From contig NZ_BMNE01000004.1 of NCBI RefSeq assembly GCF_014646295.1, forward strand, positions 1 through 64,000: 64,000 nt of DNA, written 5' to 3'. The position numbers were made by a program, and so were the translations under genes. The notes under the pieces are model-generated. The model was not told the origin of the DNA. It was given only the letters and a program-made list of their open reading frames with translations, and did no database searches. This document shows, in pieces, positions 49,518 through 59,516 of this stretch (within the stretch, counting starts at the first letter, position 1; each line of letters opens with the position of its first letter). Origin of the DNA: Nocardia rhizosphaerihabitans (GTDB taxonomy: Bacteria > Actinomycetota > Actinomycetes > Mycobacteriales > Mycobacteriaceae).

Positions 49518-50588
49518 GTGGCGATGACCGATGACAAGACCGGGCGCACGACCTCCGGATTCAGCGGCGCGGTGGACTGGCGGCTCGCCGCCCGCACCGG
49601 CGCGGTGCTGGCGCCCGCAGGGCCGCGCACTTCGCGGCAGACCGCCGAACAAGTCGTAGCCGAGCTCGCCACCGCCTCGGTGCGGGCCGAAGGGCCGGTG
49701 CGTGAGGTCAGCGGACTGCTCGACGACCGGCCCGTGCCCGAGGCCAGGATCGTCGACCGGCCCGGCTGGATCGCCGCCGCCGCCGACTCGATGGCCGTGC
49801 TCACCGGCACCGACACCACCACCGTGCCCGGCGGACTGGTCGGGAAGCCCGCCGGGTTACAAGCCGGGACCATGCTGGCGTTCCTGTCCACCGCAATCCT
49901 CGGCCAGTACGACCCGTTCACCGGCGAAGACGGCACGTTGCTGCTGGTCGCGCCCAATATCCTCAGCGTCGAGCGGGCGCTCGGCGTCGATTCGTCCGAC
50001 TTCCGGCTGTGGGTTTGCCTGCACGAGGTGACCCACCGGGTGCAGTTCTCCTCGGCGCCGTGGCTGACCGATTACATGCGCACCAATGTCGACATCCTCA
50101 GCGAGGTCGGCGAGGAGCCGATGAGCGAGATGCTCAGCAGGCTGATCGCCGAGGTGCGGTCCCGGCGCAACGGCGACACCGCCGACGACCCCAACAGCCG
50201 CGGGATCGTCGGCCTGCTGCGCGCCGCCCAGGCCCCGCCGCAGCGCCAGGCCCTCGACCGGCTGCTCATGCTCGGCACCCTGCTCGAAGGCCACGCCGAC
50301 CACGTCATGGACGCCGTCGGGCCCGCCGTTGTGCCGACCGTCGCCGACATCCGCGCCGCCTTCGACCAGCGCAGGAAGAAGCCGACCAATCCGATCCAGC
50401 GGTTGCTGCGGGCGCTGCTCGGGGTGGACGCGAAGGTCGCGCAGTATGTGCGGGGGAAGAAGTTCGTCGACGCTGTTGTCGACCGGGTCGGGGTCGCGGA
50501 GTTCAACACGGTGTGGACCGACGCGGAGACCCTGCCGAGGCTCGACGAGATAGACGACCCGGACCGGTGGATCGCGCGAGTGTTATAG
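49518..50588 (+). CDS. Zincin-like metalloprotease (coenzyme F420-associated family)
   Basis: 356 residues. HEXXH in CLHEVTHRVQF (about 172) with a downstream Glu ligand possibly in LLEGHADHVMD. FLSTAILGQYDPF and RGKKFVDAVVDRVG are conserved blocks of this actinobacterial family. No signal peptide. GTG 49518 or ATG 49524 may start. Sits between dacB and tilS, as in mycobacteria. Confidence 0.85.
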   Translation: MAMTDDKTGRTTSGFSGAVDWRLAARTGAVLAPAGPRTSRQTAEQVVAELATASVRAEGPVREVSGLLDDRPVPEARIVDRPGWIAAAADSMAVLTGTDTTTVPGGLVGKPAGLQAGTMLAFLSTAILGQYDPFTGEDGTLLLVAPNILSVERALGVDSSDFRLWVCLHEVTHRVQFSSAPWLTDYMRTNVDILSEVGEEPMSEMLSRLIAEVRSRRNGDTADDPNSRGIVGLLRAAQAPPQRQALDRLLMLGTLLEGHADHVMDAVGPAVVPTVADIRAAFDQRRKKPTNPIQRLLRALLGVDAKVAQYVRGKKFVDAVVDRVGVAEFNTVWTDAETLPRLDEIDDPDRWIARVL

Positions 50589-50732
50589 CCGCACTGAACA
50601 ACGGACATCGACGCGCGCACATGGGTAACTCACCGGGTACGGGCAAACGTGCCCATCCCGATCACTGCCAGCCGCCGACGCAACTCTGGCAGGCAGGCGG
50701 CCTGGCCTGAATACGCGGAGAGGCGGAACAGC

Positions 50733-51746
50733 ATGAAACCGCGGCTGCCTGAGACCTCGGCTGTTTTGGCCGTGCGGCGAGGGGTGCGGGAGTGGGTTGC
50801 GGCGCGGGGTGGGCGGATGCCGGCTGTGGTCGGGTTGTCCGGGGGAGCTGATTCGCTGGCGTTGGTCGCCGCTGCTGTCGTCGAGGCCGGGGACGTGACG
50901 GCTGTCGTGGTGGATCACCGGTTGCAGGACGGGTCGGGGGAGGTGGCCGAGCGGGCGGCTGAGCAGGCGCTCGCGCTGGGCTGTGTGGAAGCGCAGGTGC
51001 TGCCGGTCGAGGTCGGGCGGGAAGGCGGGATCGAGGCGGCGGCGCGGGCGGCCAGGTACGCGGCGCTGGAATCGGTGCGCGCGGGTCGGCCGGTGCTGCT
51101 CGGGCACACGCTCGACGATCAGGCCGAGACCGTGTTGCTCGGGTTGGCACGGGGGTCGGGTGGGCGGTCTATTCACGGGATGACGGCGTGGAATCCGCCC
51201 TGGGGGCGGCCGTTGCTAGGTGTCCGGCGGGCGGAGACGGTGCAGATGTGCGCCGACCTCGGTGTCGAACCGTGGGACGACCCGCACAACCTCGACCCCG
51301 CGTACACCAGGGTGCGGGTGCGGACCGAAGTGCTGCCGCTGCTCGAGGACGTGCTCGGGGGCGGTGTGGCGCAGGCGCTGGCGCGGACCGCGGATCAACT
51401 TCGCGCCGATGGCGAGGTGCTCGACGCGCTCACCGCCGACCTGCTGCGGGCGGCGAGCGCGGGTGCCAGTGGCCCCGGCGACAGTGATCGACCGGCAGTG
51501 TCGGTCGAGATTCTGGCCACTGCCGCCCCGGCGCTGCGGCGCAGAACGATCAGGGCCTGGCTCGCCGAACAGGGCGTGAGCGGCTTGCTGAACGCCCATT
51601 TACAAGCGATCGACGAGCTCGTGAGCAATTGGCGCGGGCAGGGTGGGGTCGCGGTGGCCGGCGGTGGGAGGGACCACAGGTTGGTCGTGACGCGCGAGCA
51701 TGGCACGCTGACGGTACGCGTGCAGCCGCGAAACGATGCCACATAA
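50733..51746 (+). CDS. tilS: tRNA(Ile)-lysidine synthetase
   Basis: 337 residues. Converts the wobble cytidine of tRNA-Ile(CAU) to lysidine, an essential step. PP-loop SGGADS (about residues 36-41) and the DHRLQDGSGE, LGHTLDDQAETVLL and RPLLGVRR blocks. Shorter than the E. coli enzyme because the C-terminal domains are reduced. ATG 50733. Confidence 0.93.
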   Translation: MKPRLPETSAVLAVRRGVREWVAARGGRMPAVVGLSGGADSLALVAAAVVEAGDVTAVVVDHRLQDGSGEVAERAAEQALALGCVEAQVLPVEVGREGGIEAAARAARYAALESVRAGRPVLLGHTLDDQAETVLLGLARGSGGRSIHGMTAWNPPWGRPLLGVRRAETVQMCADLGVEPWDDPHNLDPAYTRVRVRTEVLPLLEDVLGGGVAQALARTADQLRADGEVLDALTADLLRAASAGASGPGDSDRPAVSVEILATAAPALRRRTIRAWLAEQGVSGLLNAHLQAIDELVSNWRGQGGVAVAGGGRDHRLVVTREHGTLTVRVQPRNDAT

Positions 51747-51769
51747 CCACCGAAGGGACACCCACTTCC

Positions 51770-52321
51770 GTGTACGGAGACGACATCGCATCGGTGCTGA
51801 TCACCGAAGACCAGATCAAGGCCAAGATCGAAGAGCTGGCCGAGCTCGTCGCCAAGCGGTACCCATCCGATGCGCCCGAGGGCGACCTCCTGCTGATCGG
51901 TGTCCTCAAGGGCGCGATCTTCTTCATGACCGACTTCGCCAGGGCGCTGCCGATCCCGACCCAGCTCGAGTTCATGGCCGTGTCGTCCTACGGCTCGTCC
52001 ACCTCGTCCTCGGGCGTCGTGCGCATCATGAAGGACCTGGACAAGGACATCGCGGGTCGCAATGTGCTGATCGTCGAGGACATCATCGACTCCGGTCTGA
52101 CCCTGTCCTGGCTGCTGCGCAACCTGGCCACCCGCAACCCGGCCTCGCTGGAAGTGGTCACCCTGCTGCGCAAGCCCGACGCGCTGCGCACCCCCGTCGA
52201 GGTCGCGCACGTCGGCTTCGACATCCCGAACGAATTCGTCGTCGGCTACGGCCTCGACTACGCCGAGCGCTACCGCGACCTGCCCTACATCGGCACCCTC
52301 GACCCGAAGGTCTACTCCTGA
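51770..52321 (+). CDS. hpt: Hypoxanthine phosphoribosyltransferase
   Basis: 183 residues from GTG 51770. PRPP-binding motif VLIVEDIIDSGLTL; base loop LLIGVLKGAIFFMTD; SSYGSSTSSSG flexible loop. Purine salvage. Separated by 23 bases from tilS, and its 3' end overlaps the convergent kinase gene by ten bases. Confidence 0.96.
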   Translation: MYGDDIASVLITEDQIKAKIEELAELVAKRYPSDAPEGDLLLIGVLKGAIFFMTDFARALPIPTQLEFMAVSSYGSSTSSSGVVRIMKDLDKDIAGRNVLIVEDIIDSGLTLSWLLRNLATRNPASLEVVTLLRKPDALRTPVEVAHVGFDIPNEFVVGYGLDYAERYRDLPYIGTLDPKVYS

Positions 52322-54243
52322 CCCGGTGTTCGCGATCCGGTCACGCGCAGTAGCGCCCGGATATCGGATTCGATGATCCGGAACAGGATGTAGGAGATGA
52401 CGAAACCGATCATCCCGCCCACACAGATCGTGCGGAGCGGGGTGAGCGTCGTCAGCAGGTCCGCGACCGGCAGAAACGTCGCGCTGGCGACGACGAGCAG
52501 CGGGATGGACGCCGCGACCACCAGGTAGCGGCGGCACCGGCCTGCCAGCACGGTCAGCGATGTGCCGTCGCTGCGGAAATCCTGGCCGTGGTGCAGGAAC
52601 ATCGGATAGACGCAGCGCACCAGGTACAGGGTGATCAGGAAGTACGGGTACGTCATGGCGATGGCGGCGCAGATCGCCGACACCAGCAGCAGATGCAGTG
52701 CCGTGCGCGCGGGCAGATCGTGGTCGGCCAACCCGATGGTGACCGCGTAGATCACCCCGGCCGCCATCCACAGCACGAACACCACCGCGACGGCCCGGTT
52801 GCCGAGTCGCAGGCAGTCCTGGCGGGCCCGGTCGAGCGTCTCGGGATCACAGTGCCGACCGGTGCGTAACTGGTGGGGAATGGTCAGCAGTCTTCTGCCG
52901 AGGAAGATCAGCGTCGCCCCGCCTGCGGAGAAGAAGATCAGGTTGGTGATGTCGGCGACGGCGCGCTGGGTGGCGCGGGTGTCCGGGTCGAGCCTGCTGT
53001 GGATGAGCGTCGTGTTCAGCTGACGCTGGTAATAGGCGGCCAGCACGTTCGGGATCGCGATCGACAGCGCCAGCAGCGCGAACACATACGGCTGCAACCG
53101 GATTCGCCAGCTGTCCGGTGGTGGGTCGGTGAGGTCGCGGGCGTGCTCGTCCAGGCACAGGTCGAGTTGCGCGGCCAGCATCGCGCCGTCGGCCCACCGG
53201 TCGGCGCGGTCGGCGGCCAGGCACGTCAGCAGGATCCGCTGCAAGGCGGCCGGGCAGTCGGCGGGCACCTGGCCGACGTCCACGCCCGCGTTGCGGCGGG
53301 CCAGGGCCGCGTCCAGCGCGAGTTCAGGGTGCAGGTCGTCGTCGGGCACGGTGGTGTCGTCGAAGGGTTTCGCGCCGGTCAGCAGTTCCCACAGCAGGAC
53401 GCCGAGCGAGTAGATGTCGGCGCGGGTGTCGAGCTCGGCGGCGCTGCGGTCGCGACCCGGATGGCAGGCTTCGAGCTGTTCCGGGGACATGTACGCGAGC
53501 GAGCCGCCGAAATACGACACCGGGCTGGTGCCCGCCGAACGGTTGAAGCTGATGTTGAAGTCGGCGAGCTTGGGCACGCCCTCGGCGGTGAGCAGGACGT
53601 TGGCCGGTTTCACATCGCGGTGCAGCACGCCGTGGCCCGCCGCGTGCTGCAAGGCGGACGCCAGCCTGGCGCCCAGCCACGCGACGGTTTCCGGCCAGCT
53701 CAGACCGGCGATCTGGGCGCGCATCGCCGAGTCCGTCGGGCGGATCTCGCCCTTCTCCTTCATGGCCGCGTCGACGGCGTCGAGCAGCAGGCTGCTGGTG
53801 CGCTCCTCGGGCGGCGTCGCGCGGACCCAGCGCAGCACGTCGAGCAGCGTCCCGCCGGGCAGGAACTGCATGTACAGCATCCGCAGCCGGGGCGAGCCGT
53901 CGGCGGGGGTGTCGAGCACCTGTTGGTCGAACACGCGCACGATGTAGTCGTGGTCGAGCTGGGCCAGGGTCTGTGGCTCGCTGCCGCTGTCGGCGGAGAT
54001 CTTGACCGCGACCAGTCGCTGCATCGACCGCTGCCTGGCCAGGAAGACCCGGGCGAACGCGCCGGCGCCGAGCTCGGTGAGCAGCTCGAAATCACCGATT
54101 CGCGTGCCGACCTCGATCCGGTCGAGCCCACGGCGATCGGTCGGATGCGCGGCGGCGGTGCGGTCGAGCGCAGGCCTGGTCACCTCGGCGGTGCGTGTGG
54201 AGCTCACACCGGTGGTACGGCTGCACCCAGCCGCGGGGTTCAT
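52312..54243 (-). CDS. Membrane Ser/Thr protein kinase, copy 2 (DFN motif, six C-terminal helices)
   Basis: 643 residues from ATG 54243. Kinase domain (about 45-335): G-loop ELGAGAFARVFLA, Lys in LVAVKIS, catalytic HRDVKPAN, SPEQ and YSLGVLLWELLTG. The magnesium motif is DFN (ADFNISF) instead of DFG. The remaining half has six transmembrane helices of unknown function. A 5-nt gap follows the stop of copy 1, so they are co-transcribed. It lacks the N-terminal acidic domain of copy 1. Confidence 0.88.
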   Translation of the reverse strand: MNPAAGCSRTTGVSSTRTAEVTRPALDRTAAAHPTDRRGLDRIEVGTRIGDFELLTELGAGAFARVFLARQRSMQRLVAVKISADSGSEPQTLAQLDHDYIVRVFDQQVLDTPADGSPRLRMLYMQFLPGGTLLDVLRWVRATPPEERTSSLLLDAVDAAMKEKGEIRPTDSAMRAQIAGLSWPETVAWLGARLASALQHAAGHGVLHRDVKPANVLLTAEGVPKLADFNISFNRSAGTSPVSYFGGSLAYMSPEQLEACHPGRDRSAAELDTRADIYSLGVLLWELLTGAKPFDDTTVPDDDLHPELALDAALARRNAGVDVGQVPADCPAALQRILLTCLAADRADRWADGAMLAAQLDLCLDEHARDLTDPPPDSWRIRLQPYVFALLALSIAIPNVLAAYYQRQLNTTLIHSRLDPDTRATQRAVADITNLIFFSAGGATLIFLGRRLLTIPHQLRTGRHCDPETLDRARQDCLRLGNRAVAVVFVLWMAAGVIYAVTIGLADHDLPARTALHLLLVSAICAAIAMTYPYFLITLYLVRCVYPMFLHHGQDFRSDGTSLTVLAGRCRRYLVVAASIPLLVVASATFLPVADLLTTLTPLRTICVGGMIGFVISYILFRIIESDIRALLRVTGSRTPGQE

Positions 54244-54247
54244 CGGG

Positions 54248-56659
54248 TCAGCTGACGACCCGATCCAGCGCGGCCAGGTCGGCTTCGAGGGCGCGGAACA
54301 GCACGTAGGAGCCGACGAAGGCGACGATGCCGCCGACACACAGGACCCGGACGGCGACGATCACCTCGGGGATGTCACCGGGCGGCAGGAAGGTCACGCC
54401 CGCCACCGCGAGCAGGGGCACCGAGGCGGCGACCGCGAGGTACCAGGTGCAGCGGCGGCTCAGCGCGCGCAGCCAGGCGCTGTCGTCGGCGCTGATCTCG
54501 CCGTGCCGCAGGAAGATCGGATAGATGCAGCGGACCATGTAGAAGCTGACCAGGAAGAACGGGTAGGCGACCGCGATCGCGCCGCAGACCAGCAGCGAGG
54601 CGAAGAAGTGGATGACGGCGCGGGCGGGGACGTCGCCCGCGGCCAGGCGCAGGGCGATCGGGAAGGTGATGCCGGAAATGGTCCACAGCGAGAACGCGAC
54701 GATCACCGCCTGGTCGCCGATCCGCAGGGTGTCGTGTCTGGCTCGGCGTAGCGTCGCCGGATCGTATCGCCTGCCGTGGCGCATGCCGCGTGGCACCGAC
54801 AGGATGAACCGGGCCAGGTAGATGAGTAGCACCGTGCCGACCGGGAAGAACACGAGGTTTACCCCGGCGGTGATCACCACGAACGATTGCTGCGCGGTCT
54901 CGCTGAGCCTGCTCACGACCAGCGTCTGATTGTGGACGATGTTGTACCAGGACGCGAGGGCGTTCGGGATGCCGATGGCGATCACCATCATCAGCAGCGG
55001 GAACCGGCGCAGCTGCAGCCGCCAGCTCTTCGGCGGCGGGTCGACCAGGTCGCGGGCGCGTTCGTCCAGGCACAGGTCGAACTGTTTGGCCAGGACCGCG
55101 CCGTCGGGCCAGCGGCGCGCGCGGTCGGGTTCGAGGCAGGTCAGCAGGACCCGCCGCAGCGCGGACGGGCAGTTCTCGGGCACCCGGTCGAGTGCGACGG
55201 GGTCGACGCCGCTGGTGCGTCGTTCCAGCATCGCCTCGAGAGTGGTCTCGTCGCCGCGGCCCGCGGCCTCTGCGGTGCTGTCGTCGAACGGCTTCGCGCC
55301 GGTCAGCAGCTCCCACAGGAGGACGCCGAGCGAGTAGATGTCGGCCCTGGTGTCGAGGTCGGCGGCGGTCCGGCCGAGACCGGAATGGCAGGCCTCGAGC
55401 TGCTCGGGGGACATGTACGACAGCGAACCGCCGAAGTACGCGACGGGGCTGGTCCCGGCGACGGTCCGGCTGAAGCTGATGTTGAAGTCGGCCAGCTTGG
55501 GCACGCCCTCCGCGGTCAGCAGGACATTGGCCGGTTTCACGTCGCGGTGCAGCACGCCGTGGGTCGCCGCGTATTCGAGCGCCTCGGCGAGCCGCCTGCC
55601 CAGCCAGGCGACGGTCTCCGGCCAGGTCAGCTCGGCGAGTTCGGCGCGCACGCTCGAATCGGTCGGGCGGATCTCACCCTTCTCCTCCATGGCCGCGTCC
55701 ACCGCGTCGAGCAGGAGTTTGCCGCTGCGTTCCGTGGGTGGGGTCGCGCGCACCCAGCGCAGGAGTCCGAGCAGGGTGCCGCCGGGCAGGAACTGCATGT
55801 AGAGCAGGCGCAGGCGGCGGGCGGCCGAGGGCGCGGTGTCGTCGGTGTCGAGCAACTGCTGATCGAAGACCCGCACGATGTAGTCGTGGTCGAGCTGGGC
55901 CAGGGTCTGCGGTTCGGTGCCGCGGTCGGCGGAGATCTTCACCGCGACCAGGCGCTGCATCGAGGTCTGCCTGGCCAGGAAGACCCGCGCGAAGGCGCCG
56001 GTGCCGAGCCCGGTCAGCAGCTCGAAATCGCCTATGCGCTGGCCGATTTCGATCCGGTCCAGTGGCTCGAACGCGCCAGGCGCCGACGCGGCGGCTGTCG
56101 CGGCGGCGATCGCCGCCGCGGTCGCTGTCACGGTGAGGTCGAGCTCGGGCGTGGTCACCTGGGTAGTACGAGTCGGGTCGGGTGGTTGGTTCACCGTCGG
56201 ATCGGGGTCGTCGGTGCGATGGGTGCTCTGCTCGAGCTCGTCGGCGTTGAGCAGCGCGCGCAGGCTCGGCGCCTGATTCGGATATTCGCGCAGGCAGTCG
56301 CGTGGGTCGACACGTTCACCGCTGTGCCTGCGGATCACGAACTCCTCGAACACCAGCCCGGGCGGCAGCGTCGCCGGATCGAGTTCGGGGAACTCGGCGC
56401 AGTAGTGGGCGAGGCGCTTGCGGGTGACGTCGGTGCCGGTGTGGTGCAGCCAGCGATTGCGCAGATCGATGCGGATCAGTTCGTGTAGCGCCTGCCTGCG
56501 CAGGGTCCGCGCGTCGGGCAGGAATTCGGCGATATCGGGCGGCTGCCCGGCCGTGGAACCCCATGCCTGGGTGAACGCTTCGACCATGTCGCCGCGCCCG
56601 TTCGTCGACTGTCCGGCGCTCGCGTCGGGCAGTTCGTCGTTTCCGGTCTTATCGATCAT
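54248..56659 (-). CDS. Membrane Ser/Thr protein kinase, copy 1 (with N-terminal domain, DFN motif)
   Basis: 803 residues from ATG 56659. Residues about 15-150 form an acidic helical domain (ALHELIRIDLRNRWLHHTGT..., YCAEFPELDPATLPPGLVFEEFVIRRHSGERVDPRDCLREYP) of the type that precedes kinases in Planctomycetes. An Ala-rich linker follows. Kinase: LGTGAFARVFLA, VAVKIS, HRDVKPAN, DFN in place of DFG, SPEQ. Six C-terminal membrane helices. Closely similar to the downstream kinase, including near-identical stretches of DNA. Confidence 0.88.
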   Translation of the reverse strand: MIDKTGNDELPDASAGQSTNGRGDMVEAFTQAWGSTAGQPPDIAEFLPDARTLRRQALHELIRIDLRNRWLHHTGTDVTRKRLAHYCAEFPELDPATLPPGLVFEEFVIRRHSGERVDPRDCLREYPNQAPSLRALLNADELEQSTHRTDDPDPTVNQPPDPTRTTQVTTPELDLTVTATAAAIAAATAAASAPGAFEPLDRIEIGQRIGDFELLTGLGTGAFARVFLARQTSMQRLVAVKISADRGTEPQTLAQLDHDYIVRVFDQQLLDTDDTAPSAARRLRLLYMQFLPGGTLLGLLRWVRATPPTERSGKLLLDAVDAAMEEKGEIRPTDSSVRAELAELTWPETVAWLGRRLAEALEYAATHGVLHRDVKPANVLLTAEGVPKLADFNISFSRTVAGTSPVAYFGGSLSYMSPEQLEACHSGLGRTAADLDTRADIYSLGVLLWELLTGAKPFDDSTAEAAGRGDETTLEAMLERRTSGVDPVALDRVPENCPSALRRVLLTCLEPDRARRWPDGAVLAKQFDLCLDERARDLVDPPPKSWRLQLRRFPLLMMVIAIGIPNALASWYNIVHNQTLVVSRLSETAQQSFVVITAGVNLVFFPVGTVLLIYLARFILSVPRGMRHGRRYDPATLRRARHDTLRIGDQAVIVAFSLWTISGITFPIALRLAAGDVPARAVIHFFASLLVCGAIAVAYPFFLVSFYMVRCIYPIFLRHGEISADDSAWLRALSRRCTWYLAVAASVPLLAVAGVTFLPPGDIPEVIVAVRVLCVGGIVAFVGSYVLFRALEADLAALDRVVS

Positions 56660-56880
56660 CAACCGACCTAAGGTTCGCGCGGGTCGGAGCGAAATTCCAT
56701 CCGCCACACCCGACACCATCGGCCTCCGAGCCGTACCCGAATGATAACTTGCGCCTCGAGAGCAGATCACCCGAATTTCGAGACCATGCGACGGGGGCGA
56801 ATCCGCACATGCACGATGACCTCACAGCGGTAGCATGGGAGTCCGTCGACGACGACGGCGTGACGGACGCTGAGGTGGCG

Positions 56881-58230
56881 ATGAACCCTTCCCACCCACC
56901 CGCCGACGAGTACCCCATCGGCGGCCCGGCGGCGGCGCTGGCCGCCCGTGTACGCGCGGGCACCATCACGCCCATCGACGTGGTGACCGAGGCCCTGACC
57001 CGGATCTCCTCGGAAAATCGCAAGATCAACGCGTTCACCGTCGTGCGCGCCGAGCAGGCCCGCGCCGAGGCGCTGGAGCTGGCCGCCCGCGACGATCTGG
57101 ACGAACTGCCGCTGGCAGGCGTGCCGGTGGCGGTGAAGCAGAACATCGCGGTCGCCGGGGTGCCGATGCGGGCCGGGTCGGCGGGCAGTTCGACCCAGCC
57201 GGAGCCCGCCGATCATCCGGTGGTGGCCAGGCTGCGGGCCGCGGGCGCGATCGTCGTCGGGGTGACGGCGATGCCCGAACTCGGTCTGTGGGCCACGACG
57301 GACGAGGACGGGACCGTCACCCGCAATCCGCGCGATGTCGGCCGGACCGCCGGTGGTTCCTCGGGTGGCGCGGCCGCCGCGGTGGCCGCCGGGCTGGTGC
57401 CGATCGCCCATGGCAACGACGGGCTCGGCTCGATCCGGGTGCCCGCCGCTGCCTGCGGTGTCTTCGGGATCAAGCCGGGACGCCAGGTGGTGCCCGCCGG
57501 GATCGGCGCCGATTCCTGGGCGGGTATGGCCGAGAACGGCGTGCTCGCGACGACGGTGTCGGACGCGGCGCTGGCGTTGTCGGTGCTGGCAGGCCGGTCC
57601 GATCTGGCCGAGCTACGCGCACCGCAGCGACTACGCATCGGACTCGCCGTGGCTCCGCCGTCGCGACTGGTCCGGGTTGATCGGCACTGGACGGCGGCAG
57701 CGCGCACCGCGGGTGCGCGGGCGGCGGCGGCCGGGCACCTGGTCGAGCCGGTCGAACTGCCCTACGGCGACACGGCGCTGGCGATGGCGCTGCGCTGGCC
57801 GAGCGCCGGCCTGGCCGACGCCGCGGCGCTACCGCATCCGGAGCTGCTGCAACGCCGCACCAAACGGCACCTCGCGCTCGGCAGGCTGATCCGGCGGCTG
57901 GGCTTGGTGCGGCCGAACCAGGTCGACCGGATCGAGGCCGGACTTGTCGACTTCTTCGAGAACTTCGACGTGGTGATCACCCCCACGCTCGCGGCTCCGC
58001 CGCCCAAGGCCAAACAGTGGAGCGGTCGCGGCTGGACCGCGAATGTGCTGGCCTCGGCGCGCTACGCGCCGTTCACCGGCGTCTGGAATCTGGTCGGCTG
58101 GCCCGCCGCGTCGGTGCCGATGGGTACCCATCCCGAGGCGCACACTCCACTGGCGGCGCAGCTGGCCGGTCCGCCGGGCAGCGAGGCCACCTTGCTCGGC
58201 CTCGCTGCCCAACTGGAGCTGACGAACTAG
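56881..58230 (+). CDS. Amidase (amidase signature family)
   Basis: 449 residues from ATG 56881, with GAGGTGG directly upstream; ATG 56809 in frame is an alternative. Ser-cisSer-Lys triad: Lys in VAVKQNI (about 79), GGSSGGAAAAVAAG, and GNDGLGSIRVPAAACGVFGIKPGR. No transmembrane segments. Substrate not predictable; similar to general actinobacterial amidases. Confidence 0.9.
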   Translation: MNPSHPPADEYPIGGPAAALAARVRAGTITPIDVVTEALTRISSENRKINAFTVVRAEQARAEALELAARDDLDELPLAGVPVAVKQNIAVAGVPMRAGSAGSSTQPEPADHPVVARLRAAGAIVVGVTAMPELGLWATTDEDGTVTRNPRDVGRTAGGSSGGAAAAVAAGLVPIAHGNDGLGSIRVPAAACGVFGIKPGRQVVPAGIGADSWAGMAENGVLATTVSDAALALSVLAGRSDLAELRAPQRLRIGLAVAPPSRLVRVDRHWTAAARTAGARAAAAGHLVEPVELPYGDTALAMALRWPSAGLADAAALPHPELLQRRTKRHLALGRLIRRLGLVRPNQVDRIEAGLVDFFENFDVVITPTLAAPPPKAKQWSGRGWTANVLASARYAPFTGVWNLVGWPAASVPMGTHPEAHTPLAAQLAGPPGSEATLLGLAAQLELTN

Positions 58231-59123
58231 ACCGCGATCGGGGTCTGCACCGGCTGCGGCTCGGAGAAACCGCCGTCGACGGCGCGACCGGCGAATTCCA
58301 GGATGGTCGGGCGGGTGTCGTCGGCCCGCCACGCCACCGCCAGCTCACACGGGGTGAGACCGGCGACCGGGCGTGCGGTCAGGCCGGGCCAGCGGTACAT
58401 CGGCACGTTGTTCTCGGCCAGCAGGCACACACCGAGGCCGAGGCTCACGGCCTCGAGCTTGTCCTCGGGGGTGGCGGCCTCGGCGCCGATCTTGGCGGCC
58501 CGGCCGCCGCGGGCGTCGTTGCCGAGCCAGAAGTCACGGACCGCGCCCGCTTCGGTCGGCAGGGCGATGAACGGCTCGTCGAGCAGATCGGCGAACTCGA
58601 TCGTCTCCTGCTCGGCGAGCGGGTGGGTCTCGGGCAGCAGCACCCAGCGCGGCTCGGTGCGCAGCACCTGCCAGCGGTAGCGGTTGGGGTCGGGTAGCGG
58701 CAGCCACACCAGGGCCAGGTCGGCCTGACGGCCCGCCAGGCCACTGGACGGGTCGTTCCAGGAGGCGGCGTGCAGGGCCAGGCGATGGCCGCTGGCGCTC
58801 TCCAGGTCGTTGAGCAGGCCGCGGCCGAGCGCGGACTGGATGCCGACGCGCAGCACTTCACCGGCTTCCTGCAGGGAGACGTTGGTCACCTCCCACAGCT
58901 CCAGGATCTTGCGTGCGCCTTCGAGCAGTTCCTTACCGGCGACGGTGAGGGCGACACTGCGCTGGTTGCGGTCGAACAGGACCACGTCGAGCTGGCGTTC
59001 GAGCTGGCGGATCTGGCGTGACAGCGTCGGCTGAGCGATGTGCAGCCGCTGGGCGGCGTTGGTGAAATGCAGTTCCTCAGCGACGGCGACGAAATACCGC
59101 AGATCGCGCAAATGCGGGTCCAT
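58227..59123 (-). CDS. LysR-type transcriptional regulator
   Basis: 298 residues. N-terminal HTH: LRYFVAVAEELHFTNAAQRLHIAQPTLSRQIRQLERQLDVVLFDR; substrate domain typical (VLRVGIQSALGRG). Convergent with the amidase, overlapping its stop by four bases. The effector is unknown. Confidence 0.92.
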   Translation of the reverse strand: MDPHLRDLRYFVAVAEELHFTNAAQRLHIAQPTLSRQIRQLERQLDVVLFDRNQRSVALTVAGKELLEGARKILELWEVTNVSLQEAGEVLRVGIQSALGRGLLNDLESASGHRLALHAASWNDPSSGLAGRQADLALVWLPLPDPNRYRWQVLRTEPRWVLLPETHPLAEQETIEFADLLDEPFIALPTEAGAVRDFWLGNDARGGRAAKIGAEAATPEDKLEAVSLGLGVCLLAENNVPMYRWPGLTARPVAGLTPCELAVAWRADDTRPTILEFAGRAVDGGFSEPQPVQTPIAV

Positions 59124-59516
59124 AGCACCTTGCTATCAGAGTCGGTCGGGAAAATCCAGCCAAAACGGGCAAGGAAGTTCGCGGAGGTGGATCAAAACAG
59201 TCACCAGGTTGGTAACGCACAGCATATTGCCTGACATGGTGCGCTGCATCATTGAGGCGTCATTTGTGTGCGGTCGGCGGACGCCGAGCGGCGGGCATGC
59301 GGCTGCTGGGCGGTTGACCAGCGGAAATGCGTCCGGCTTCACACGATTCGGCGCGATGTGGCGTGCGCCCTGGCGACGCGGGCGAGCGATGAAACAGACC
59401 GCTGACCTCTGTTCGTGCCGGATGGCCTGCGACGCAGTGAATTTCGTCACAAAGAGGTTTCGGTGTGGGGAATCCGGCCGCGGCGAGCCATCCGCGCGCG
59501 GCCGGATCCCGGGTAG
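59124..59516. other. Intergenic region between lysR and SDR gene
   Basis: 393 bases, no credible gene. It must carry the lysR promoter (minus strand) near 59130-59200. It ends in the terminator described at 59469. No riboswitch or repeat seen. Confidence 0.5.
59469..59510 (-). terminator. Terminator of SDR/ALDH operon
   Basis: ATCCGGCCGCG/CGCGGCCGGAT perfect 11-bp arms (59472-59482, 59497-59507), seven bases past the SDR stop on the minus strand. Confidence 0.75.
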
